The position numbers and the translations under genes are program-made. Shown in pieces: positions 34,000-40,686 of a stretch of 64,000 nt of DNA. Position 1 is the stretch's first letter, and every line of letters begins with the position of its first letter. The notes beneath the pieces were generated by a model, which made no database searches, was not told the origin of the DNA, and was given only the letters and a program-made list of their open reading frames with translations. The stretch is from Stappia sp. 28M-7 (lineage in GTDB: Bacteria > Pseudomonadota > Alphaproteobacteria > Rhizobiales > Stappiaceae), in the NCBI RefSeq assembly GCF_014252955.1, contig NZ_JACMIA010000001.1:1240001-1304000 (forward strand), read 5' to 3'.

Positions 34000-34905
34000 A
34001 TGGTCTCGTCGATTTCGCAGCGCTCCCTGGAAGCTTTCCGCTGCGTCATGCGCGCGGGAACGGTCTCCGCCGCCGCCGACGAGATGGCGATCTCGCAACC
34101 TGCCGTCAGCCGTCTGATCCGCGATCTGGAGGAGCGGCTGCAGCTGCCGCTGTTCAGCCGCAGGGGCGGGCGGGTCGTCGCCACCCGCGAGGCGCACGAG
34201 CTGTGGACCGAGGTCGAGCGCAGCTTCGTCGGCCTCGGCCAGATCGAGCGGGCCGCGACCCAGATCCGCCAGGGCTACCGGGCGACGCTGACCATCGCCG
34301 CGGCCCCGGCCATCGCCCAGTCGGCGCTGCCCGGCGTCATCGCGCTGCTGTCGCAGGAGCGGCCCGAGTTCCGCGCCGAGTTCCTGTCGATGACGACGCT
34401 GCCGGTGGTGCGGCAGGTGGCGCTGCGCCAGTGCCAGATCGGCTTCGGCATTCCCACGCGCCACAAGCACGAGGTGGATGTGGTGGGCAGCGGCTCGGTG
34501 CCGTTCCGCTTCATCGGGCCGCCCGGCCACCCGCTCGGCGAGCAGGACATCGTGCGCGAGGAGGATCTGGCGGGCGTCGACTTCATCGGCTTCGTGGACT
34601 CCACCATGTCCGGCCGCGCCTTCGACCGCGTGTTCGCCAAGATGCGGCGGCCGCCGGTGCAGAAGATGAAATCCTACCTCTCGCACATCGTCTCGGCGCT
34701 GGTGATGCGGGGGCTGGGCGTCGGGATCGTCGATGCGTTCACCGCGCGCGACCACATGCTGATGGGCGGGGTGATGCGCCCGGTCGAGATCGCCGACCGG
34801 TTCGAATACTCGATCATCAAGCCGCATGGCGACAAGCTGAGCCCCGAGGCGCTGGCGCTGGTCGACGGGTTCGAGCGCTACGTGCGCGGTTATCAGGACG
34901 ACTGA
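34000..34905 (+). CDS. LysR family transcriptional regulator
   Basis: A 301-residue regulator. The winged helix (about 5-65) has RAGTVSAAADEMAISQPAVS, followed by RLIRDLEERLQLPLF. The effector domain begins near residue 90 (ATLTIAAAPAIAQSALPGVI) and includes FIGPPGHPLGEQD. The sequence is of the NocR/OccR-like branch in feel: these respond to opines and drive uptake and oxidase genes, which fits the divergent operon. GGAA stands before the ATG. It ends near the convergent sugar-transporter operon. Confidence 0.9.
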   Translation: MVSSISQRSLEAFRCVMRAGTVSAAADEMAISQPAVSRLIRDLEERLQLPLFSRRGGRVVATREAHELWTEVERSFVGLGQIERAATQIRQGYRATLTIAAAPAIAQSALPGVIALLSQERPEFRAEFLSMTTLPVVRQVALRQCQIGFGIPTRHKHEVDVVGSGSVPFRFIGPPGHPLGEQDIVREEDLAGVDFIGFVDSTMSGRAFDRVFAKMRRPPVQKMKSYLSHIVSALVMRGLGVGIVDAFTARDHMLMGGVMRPVEIADRFEYSIIKPHGDKLSPEALALVDGFERYVRGYQDD

Positions 34906-34945
34906 CGCGGCTCAGTCCGCGCCGGGCAGGACGACTGACGCCAGA

Positions 34946-34977
34946 ACGAAAATGGCCGCACCCGAAGGTGCGGCCAT
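34946..34977 (-). terminator. Terminator of the sugar ABC operon
   Basis: ATGGCCGCACC and GGTGCGGCCAT form a perfect 11-bp stem with the stable CGAA loop. On the minus strand the stem is followed by TTTTCGTT, so it ends the transcript of the binding-protein gene at 35006. Read on the plus strand there is no T-run, though the stem may still stabilise the lysR mRNA end. Confidence 0.85.
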
Positions 34978-35005
34978 CTCCAATCCGGTCTTGGGAGAGA
35001 CCGGC

Positions 35006-36256
35006 TTATTTCATGCCGAGCTGGACGCGCAGCGTTTCGGCAAGATCCTTGATGGTCGCCTCGGCATCGGCGCCTTCTGTCACTTCCACCAGGGCGGCGG
35101 CGATCAGGTCGGTGACCGCGACGCCCTCGGCGCCCGGATAGGCGTACCAGGGGCCGGCATGGCGGGCGATCTGGGTGTGGGCCACGAGCGCGTTCGGGTC
35201 CTTCTCGTAGAAGGCGCCGAGATACTCCTTGTCCTCGACCACGATGGAGTTGGCCGGAGCATAGCCGGTGTTCTCCACGATGATCTTCTGGCCCTCAGGC
35301 CCGGTGACGAAGGAAATGTACTCCCACGCCGCCTTCTGCTTGGCCTCGTCCTTGGTCAGCATGACGATGCCCGAGCCGCCGGTCGGGAAGTAGACGGACG
35401 CCTCGTCGTCGGTGCCCAGCGGCAGCGGCTTGACGGTGACCTTGAAGGCATCGCCCGCGCCCTGCTCGAAGCGGGTCTGCAGAGAGGAGCTCTCGAACAT
35501 GATGCCGAGCGTGCCGGCCGGAAGGGCCTGGCGTGCGTCGCTGTCGGCGTAGGACTTCATGCCCGCTTCCTTGGCGAAGCGCTGGTAGAGGCGCGCGGCC
35601 TCGATGCCCGCTTCGCTGTCGAAGGTGATGTCGGTCTCGTCCTCGTTCATCGGACGGCCGCCGAAGGCGCCGAGCAGCGACTGGTAGCGCCAGTCGTGAC
35701 GGTCGATCCACACGCCGTCGATCGTGTCGCTGAGCGCGTTGATCTTGGCGGCGAGCTCGATCACCCCGTCGAAGGTGGTCGGGAAGTTGTCCATGGACCC
35801 GCCGGCCTGCTCGACCAGCTTCGGGTTCACATACATGACCAGCGTCGAGGCGGAGGTCGCCAGCGCGTGCTGCTGGCCCTTGAAGCTGCCGAGCGACAGC
35901 AGCGCCGGGGTGTAGCCCTGCTCTGCCGGGTTGTCGCCGAGGAAGCCGTCGAGCGGCTGGGTCAGGCCGCGATCCTGCAGGATGCGCCAGCGGTTGAGGC
36001 CGACATAGGCAACGTCCGGCGCGGTGCCGGCGACGGCCTCGCGCAGCAGGCGCTGCACGCCTTCCGGATAGCCCTCGGCCGGGCCGTCCAGGGTGACCTT
36101 GATGTCGGGATGCTTGGCCATGAAGGCCTCGGCAAGCGCCTTCTGCGTATCGGCCCAGATGGTCGGGATCGCATAGTGCACGCGGATCTCGGTCTCCTGG
36201 GCAGTGGCGCTGCTGGCGACGAGCGCGAAAGCCGCGGCGAATAGGGCACGTCTCAT
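35006..36256 (-). CDS. Sugar ABC transporter substrate-binding protein (CUT1 family)
   Basis: A 416-residue periplasmic binding protein. A signal peptide ends at SATAQET. The mature region starts EIRVHYAIPTIWADTQKALA and has the GTAPDVAYVGLNRWRILQDRG and FPTGGSGIVML segments of the extracellular family 1 (MalE/UgpB) fold. The start at 36256 has GGAG eight bases upstream; an in-frame GTG three codons earlier is less likely. It is the last gene of the operon, unlike the usual order. The bound sugar or polyol phosphate is unknown. Confidence 0.92.
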   Translation of the reverse strand: MRRALFAAAFALVASSATAQETEIRVHYAIPTIWADTQKALAEAFMAKHPDIKVTLDGPAEGYPEGVQRLLREAVAGTAPDVAYVGLNRWRILQDRGLTQPLDGFLGDNPAEQGYTPALLSLGSFKGQQHALATSASTLVMYVNPKLVEQAGGSMDNFPTTFDGVIELAAKINALSDTIDGVWIDRHDWRYQSLLGAFGGRPMNEDETDITFDSEAGIEAARLYQRFAKEAGMKSYADSDARQALPAGTLGIMFESSSLQTRFEQGAGDAFKVTVKPLPLGTDDEASVYFPTGGSGIVMLTKDEAKQKAAWEYISFVTGPEGQKIIVENTGYAPANSIVVEDKEYLGAFYEKDPNALVAHTQIARHAGPWYAYPGAEGVAVTDLIAAALVEVTEGADAEATIKDLAETLRVQLGMK

Positions 36257-36326
36257 GCTTGACACTCCTGGTTGACGTTTCGTGCTGCGCGGTTTTTCCC
36301 GCGTCTGTGGTTGTCGGGTACCCGCT

Positions 36327-37151
36327 TCACTTCAGGCCGCTTGCGGCGAGACCTTGCGTGAACTTGCGCTGCGCCAGCAGGAACGCGATGACCAGCGGCG
36401 CGGTGATGATGAGAGCCGCGGCCATGAGCGGACCGACATCGTCGCCCGACTCCTCGTCGCGGAAGTAGAGGATGCCGCGCGGCGGCGTGGCGAGCTGCGG
36501 ATCGGTGGTGGCGATCAGCGGCCAGAACAGGTCGTTCCAGTGCGCGGTCACCGAGAAGATCGCAAAGGCGGTTGCCGCCGGCAGCACCAGGGGGAAGGTG
36601 ATGCGCCAGACGATGGCCGTCTCGCTCAACCCGTCGACGCGCGCCGCCTCGAACAGCTCTGTGGGGAGCTGCGAAATCGCCTGGCGGAACAGGAAGATGC
36701 CGAAGGCGGTGGGGATGAACGGCAGGATCAGCGCCCAGTAGGTGTTGAGGATGCCGGCCTGGGCGAAGCCGAGGAAGATCGGGATCGCGGTGACGTGGAA
36801 CGGCACCAGGAGCCCCGCCAGAACGAGGCCGAAGACCAGCGCGCGGGCCCGGAAGGTCCGCTGCGCCAGCGCATAGGCGCAAGGCACGGCGAACACCAGC
36901 TGGAAGACGAGGATGCCGACAACGACGACCAGCCCGTTCCACAGGAACAGCGGCACGTCGGTGCTGGTCAGCGCCACGACGAAATTGCGCCATTCCAGCC
37001 GCGAGGGCAGCAGGGCGATCTCGGTGCTGAAGATCTCGTCGCGCGGCTTCACCGACAGCGACAGCATCCAGATGAAGGGCAGGAGGATCGCGGCGGCTCC
37101 CAGGAGCAGCAGCGCGGTGGAAACGGTACGGCCGACCAGCTTGCGGATCAT
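36327..37151 (-). CDS. Sugar ABC transporter permease (MalG/UgpE family)
   Basis: A 274-residue inner-membrane permease with six helices. The EAA coupling loop is ELFEAARVDGLSETAIVWRI, and LLVPFHVTAIPIFLGFAQAG is typical of the MalG group. The C-terminus reads QRKFTQGLAASGLK, close to the consensus QRyfvxGltxGavK ending. The start overlaps the previous permease stop by four bases. A 70-base gap separates it from the binding-protein gene. Confidence 0.92.
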   Translation of the reverse strand: MIRKLVGRTVSTALLLLGAAAILLPFIWMLSLSVKPRDEIFSTEIALLPSRLEWRNFVVALTSTDVPLFLWNGLVVVVGILVFQLVFAVPCAYALAQRTFRARALVFGLVLAGLLVPFHVTAIPIFLGFAQAGILNTYWALILPFIPTAFGIFLFRQAISQLPTELFEAARVDGLSETAIVWRITFPLVLPAATAFAIFSVTAHWNDLFWPLIATTDPQLATPPRGILYFRDEESGDDVGPLMAAALIITAPLVIAFLLAQRKFTQGLAASGLK

Positions 37152-38050
37152 CTGTAATGCACCTTCTTCTCGACGATGCGGATCTGCGCGAAGGTCAGGA
37201 TCAGCAGGAAGGCGAAGAAGACCATCGTGATGGCGCTGGCATAGCCCGCCTTGAAGTAGACGAAGCCTTCCCGGTAGAGCGCGTAGACCAGCGTGTCGGA
37301 GGCGAAGGCCGGGCCGCCGCGCGTCAGCGTGGCGACGGTCTCGAACACCCGGAAGGCGTTGGTCGCCGTCACCACCAGCACGAAGAGGGTGGTGGGCCCG
37401 AGCATCGGCCAGGTGACGGTCCAGAAGCGCGACCAGCCGCCGCCCGCTCCGTCGACCTCTGCCGCGTCGTAGAGCTCCGGCGGGATGGCGACGAGGCCGG
37501 CCAGGAACAGCACCATGTTGTAGCCGACGGTCTGCCAGATGCCGATCACCGCCAGCGTGTAGAGCACCAGGCCCCGGTCGCTGAGCCAGTTGCGCGGCTC
37601 GCCGCCAAGGGCCGCAAGCACGTGGTTGACCACGCCGAGCGAGGGATGCAGCACCATCTGCCAGGCGACCGACATGGCGACCAGCGTCGCGGCGACGGGC
37701 AGGAAGTAGACGGCGCGCAGCGCATGGGCGAGACCCGGTGCCCAGCCGGTCATCCGGTGCAGGCCGAGCGCGACCAGCAGGCCGAGCGCGACGGAGGCCG
37801 GAATGACGATGGCCACGTAAAGCAGGGTGTTGGTGATGGCCCGCTGCCCCAGCGTCGAGCCGAGCAGGCGCTGGTAGTTCTCCAGCCCCGTCCAGTTCAG
37901 CGTGGTGGCGCCGAACTGATAGTCGGTGAAGGAGAGCAGGGCGACGATGGCGACGGGCAGGAAGATGAACAGCACCATCGCCAGCGTCGCGGGACCTGCG
38001 AGCCAGAGCGTGGTCAGGGCCTCGCGGCGGGCAATCGACATGCGCCTCAT
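37148..38050 (-). CDS. Sugar ABC transporter permease (MalF/UgpA family)
   Basis: A 300-residue permease. An early helix (TLAMVLFIFLPVAIVALLSF) is followed by a periplasmic loop, and the EAA loop is ELYDAAEVDGAGGGWSRFWT with PMLGPTT after it. These place it in the MalF/UgpA group. The ATG at 38050 overlaps the ATPase stop; an internal ATG three codons later is an alternative. It pairs with the MalG-type permease. Confidence 0.92.
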   Translation of the reverse strand: MRRMSIARREALTTLWLAGPATLAMVLFIFLPVAIVALLSFTDYQFGATTLNWTGLENYQRLLGSTLGQRAITNTLLYVAIVIPASVALGLLVALGLHRMTGWAPGLAHALRAVYFLPVAATLVAMSVAWQMVLHPSLGVVNHVLAALGGEPRNWLSDRGLVLYTLAVIGIWQTVGYNMVLFLAGLVAIPPELYDAAEVDGAGGGWSRFWTVTWPMLGPTTLFVLVVTATNAFRVFETVATLTRGGPAFASDTLVYALYREGFVYFKAGYASAITMVFFAFLLILTFAQIRIVEKKVHYR

Positions 38051-39138
38051 GCCGCTTCTCCGATGCGCTGGCCGGATGCGGCGTCGAAGACATGCACCTG
38101 GGCCGGGTCGAAGCCGAGGCGCACGGCGCTGCCGGGGGCGGGAATGGCGTAGTTGCCGGGCGCGATGGCCCGCAGCTCAGCGCCGCTCTCCGCCCGCAGG
38201 GCCAGCACCACCTCCGAGCCGAGATATTCCGCCGTCTCGAGCCGGGCCTCGACCGTGCCGGAGGCGGCCGGGCTCAGATGCTCGGGCCGCAGCGCGATCA
38301 CCGCCGAGCCGGCCGCCGGGTGCAGGCCGGCCGGCGCGCTGCCGGGTTCGAAGAAGTTGATGGCATTGGTGCCGATGAAGCCGGCGACCTCGCGCGAGGC
38401 GGGGCGCTCGTAAAGGTCCTGCGGGGTGCCGGCCTGGGCGACCCGTCCGCCGATCATCACGACGATCTGGTCGGCCATCGCCATGGCCTCGGACTGGTCG
38501 TGGGTGACGTAGACGAAGGGCCGGCCGGTGCGCTTGTGCAGGGCGACGAGCTCGGAGCGCATCTTCACGCGCAGCCGGGCATCGAGATTGGACAGTGGCT
38601 CGTCGAGCAGGAAGAGCACGGGATCGCGCACCAATGCGCGGCCGAGCGCGACACGCTGCTTCTGGCCGCCGGAGAGCTGCGCCGGCTTGCGGTGCAGCAG
38701 CTGCTCCAGGCCGAGCATTTCCGCCACTTCGCCGACCGCACGGCGGATCTTCGCGCGCGCCTCGCCGCTGCCGGGGGCGAAGCGGCCGAGGACAGGCATG
38801 CGGCCGAGCGTCGTCAGGTGGCGCATGGCCAGCGGCAGGGCGATGTTCTGCTCCACGCTCAGATGCGGGTAGAGCGCATAGGACTGGAACACCATCGCGA
38901 CGTTGCGCTCGTGGGCGGTGCGGTCGGCCACATCCGCGCCGTTCAGGAGCACGGCCCCCTCGCTCGGCCGGTCGAGCCCGGCCATGATGCGCAGGGTCGT
39001 CGACTTGCCGCAGCCGGACGCGCCCAGCAGCGCGGTGAAGCTGCCGGAGGGAATGGAGACGTTGACGCGGTCGAGAACGGTTTGCGGTCCGAACCGGCGC
39101 GTGACGCCCTGCAGTTCCAGTGTCGGGGTGGTGCTCAT
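38047..39138 (-). CDS. Sugar ABC transporter ATP-binding protein (MalK/UgpC family)
   Basis: A 363-residue ATPase. Walker A is GASGCGKST, the Q-loop MVFQSYALYPHL, the signature [16 protein letters not shown], Walker [13 protein letters not shown] and the switch histidine is in YVTHDQSEAMAMAD. The C-terminal third is a TOBE/OB regulatory domain (FIGTNAINFF; ALRPEHLSP). The insert of about 20 residues after LPLAMRHLTTLG is longer than usual. It is the first gene of the operon, and a DeoR-type palindrome lies 15 bases upstream. Confidence 0.92.
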   Translation of the reverse strand: MSTTPTLELQGVTRRFGPQTVLDRVNVSIPSGSFTALLGASGCGKSTTLRIMAGLDRPSEGAVLLNGADVADRTAHERNVAMVFQSYALYPHLSVEQNIALPLAMRHLTTLGRMPVLGRFAPGSGEARAKIRRAVGEVAEMLGLEQLLHRKPAQLSGGQKQRVALGRALVRDPVLFLLDEPLSNLDARLRVKMRSELVALHKRTGRPFVYVTHDQSEAMAMADQIVVMIGGRVAQAGTPQDLYERPASREVAGFIGTNAINFFEPGSAPAGLHPAAGSAVIALRPEHLSPAASGTVEARLETAEYLGSEVVLALRAESGAELRAIAPGNYAIPAPGSAVRLGFDPAQVHVFDAASGQRIGEAA

Positions 39139-39152
39139 CGTGTGTGCCAGCC

Positions 39153-39168
39153 TGTAAGCTTTCTTACA
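39153..39168. promoter_or_regulatory. DeoR-type operator upstream of the sugar ABC operon
   Basis: TGTAAGCTTTCTTACA is an inverted repeat (arms TGTAA and TTACA, imperfect centre). It matches the sequence at 39846-39861 in front of the deoR gene at 14 of 16 positions, and both are followed by TT and an A-rich stretch. A related partial site, TGTAACTTTTATGAC, lies 16 bases further. Binding by the nearby DeoR protein is inferred from this match. Confidence 0.72.
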
Positions 39169-39192
39169 TTGTGAAGGGCATGCGTGTAACTT

Positions 39193-39825
39193 TTATGACG
39201 AACTCGCCATTGCCATCAGATGCCCGCAAAGCCGCTCGACCGCATCGTCCGGATCGCTGGCCATTTCCAGTCCCTCGACCTCCGGCGCGCCGAGCAGGCC
39301 GATGACGGGCTTGGAGAAATGCAGGCCGTAGGCGATCTCCGACAGGGTGCCGTAGGACCCGCCGACGGCGACCAGCACGGCCGACGACTTGGCGATGATC
39401 ATGTTGCGGCCCTCGCTGAGGCCGGTGGCGATCGGAATGGCGATGTGGTCGTTGGCGCAGCGCCAGTCATGGTCAGGCAGCATGCCGATGGTGAGGCCGC
39501 CGGCCTCGCGGCAACCCTTGGCTGCAGCCTCCATGACGCCGCTCTTGCCGCCGCAGATCACGGTCAGGCCGAGGGCGCCGAGCGCCCGGCCCACGGCCTC
39601 GGCCCCGGCATACTGTTCCGGCGTTGCCGCGCGCGGCCCGATGATGCCGACGGGCACGCGGCGGGCGCCGCCCTTCGCACCGATGGCGGCCAGCGCCTCG
39701 TGGGCGGAAACGGCGCGGGCATCGGCGGGAAGCGCGCAGACCTGCCAGCGCCAGCTCCATACATCGAGGCGACCCTGCTCGCTGTGGACGGTGTCATCAG
39801 ACAGAAAATAACGCGTGTTACCCAT
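39193..39825 (-). CDS. LOG-family/TIGR00725-like nucleotide-binding protein
   Basis: A 210-residue Rossmann-like protein. The first 55 residues are a family-specific extension; then VGIIGPRAATPEQYAGAEAV, VICGGKSGVMEAAAKGCREA and AVLVAVGGSYGTLSEIAYGL follow. The last corresponds to the PGGxGTxxE motif of LOG and MoCo-carrier proteins with S-Y in place of G-P. Family members cleave nucleotide-ribose bonds or carry molybdenum cofactor. GGAGCC precedes the ATG. It is divergent from deoR and shares its operator region. Its function in sugar metabolism is unclear. Confidence 0.82.
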   Translation of the reverse strand: MGNTRYFLSDDTVHSEQGRLDVWSWRWQVCALPADARAVSAHEALAAIGAKGGARRVPVGIIGPRAATPEQYAGAEAVGRALGALGLTVICGGKSGVMEAAAKGCREAGGLTIGMLPDHDWRCANDHIAIPIATGLSEGRNMIIAKSSAVLVAVGGSYGTLSEIAYGLHFSKPVIGLLGAPEVEGLEMASDPDDAVERLCGHLMAMASSS

Positions 39826-39845
39826 TGGCCGGCTCCGATCGTTGA

Positions 39846-39861
39846 TGTAAACTTTTTTACA
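39846..39861. promoter_or_regulatory. DeoR-type operator between the LOG-family gene and deoR
   Basis: TGTAAACTTTTTTACA is a 16-base palindrome with arms TGTAA and TTACA. It nearly repeats the site at 39153-39168. It lies in the 62-base divergent gap, so one bound dimer could control both the LOG-family gene and deoR. The AT-rich core contrasts with the surrounding sequence. Confidence 0.75.
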
Positions 39862-39887
39862 TTCAAATAGCGGAGTACGACAAGTCC

Positions 39888-40634
39888 ATGAATCGAGTCG
39901 AGCCCTTGTCGGCCTTCAGCCCCCGCCAGCGCGAGATCCTGGCGCTCACCGAGCGCAACGGGTTCGTCACCATCGAGAGCCTTGCCGAGGAGTTCGGCGT
40001 ATCGGCGCAGACGATCCGGCGCGACATCATCGCGCTGGCCGATGCCGGCCGGTTGCAGCGCTTCCACGGCGGGGCCGGGGTCACCGGCCAGACCGAGACG
40101 TTGCGGCTCGACCACGGGCAGAAGGAACAGCTCTCCGTGGAGGACAAGGTGCGGGTCGCGCAGACGGCGGCGGCCTGCGTGCCCGACGGGGCGAGCCTCT
40201 TCCTCGATGTCGGGACCACGGTCGAAATGGCCGCCAAGGCGCTCAATGCTCGCCCGGGCTTTCGCGTCTTCACCAACAGCATGCGTGCCGCGCTCGCCTT
40301 CGATCCCTCGCGCCACGACGTCAACGTGATCGGCCGGCGGGTGGCCGGGCGAGACGGCTCGCTGGTCGGCGAGGAGACGATGCTGGCGCTGCAGGGCCTG
40401 CGGCTCGACTATGCGCTGATCGGCTGCTCCGCGGTGGATGCCGAGGGGCGGGTGATGGACTACGACCTGTCGAAGATCGCCGTGAAGAAGGTGGCGATGC
40501 AGGCGGCGCGCAAGTCGCTGCTCCTGGCGACGGCGAGCAAGTTCGGCCGCTCGGCGCTGTCCACCATCGCCATGCTGTCGGACTTCGAGCAGGTGATCGA
40601 CGGTCGCCAGGACCTGGCGGCAGAAGCCGGCTGA
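39888..40634 (+). CDS. DeoR/GlpR family transcriptional regulator
   Basis: A 248-residue repressor. The N-terminal helix-turn-helix (about 10-65) shows RQREILALTERNGFVTIESL, EEFGVSAQTIRRDI and LQRFHGGAGV. The C-terminal sugar-phosphate sensor domain has FLDVGTTVEMAAKAL, ALIGCSAVDAEG and LLATASKFGRSAL, all standard for GlpR/DeoR. The effector is probably a phosphorylated sugar. CGGAG stands 12 bases before the ATG. Two near-identical palindromes, at its own promoter and at the sugar ABC operon, support local control of 35006-39825. Confidence 0.92.
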   Translation: MNRVEPLSAFSPRQREILALTERNGFVTIESLAEEFGVSAQTIRRDIIALADAGRLQRFHGGAGVTGQTETLRLDHGQKEQLSVEDKVRVAQTAAACVPDGASLFLDVGTTVEMAAKALNARPGFRVFTNSMRAALAFDPSRHDVNVIGRRVAGRDGSLVGEETMLALQGLRLDYALIGCSAVDAEGRVMDYDLSKIAVKKVAMQAARKSLLLATASKFGRSALSTIAMLSDFEQVIDGRQDLAAEAG

Positions 40635-40652
40635 GCCGTCCTGCCGTCGGTG

Positions 40653-40677
40653 TCCGGCCCGCGCGTGGCGGGCCGGA
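40653..40677 (+). terminator. Terminator-like hairpin between deoR and the dab operon
   Basis: TCCGGCCCGC and GCGGGCCGGA form a perfect 10-bp stem with loop GCGTG. On the plus strand GCTTCTGTTTT follows, so the T-run starts a few bases late. It lies between convergent genes and may end deoR transcription and also stabilise the dabA message. Confidence 0.7.
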
Positions 40678-40686
40678 GCTTCTGTT

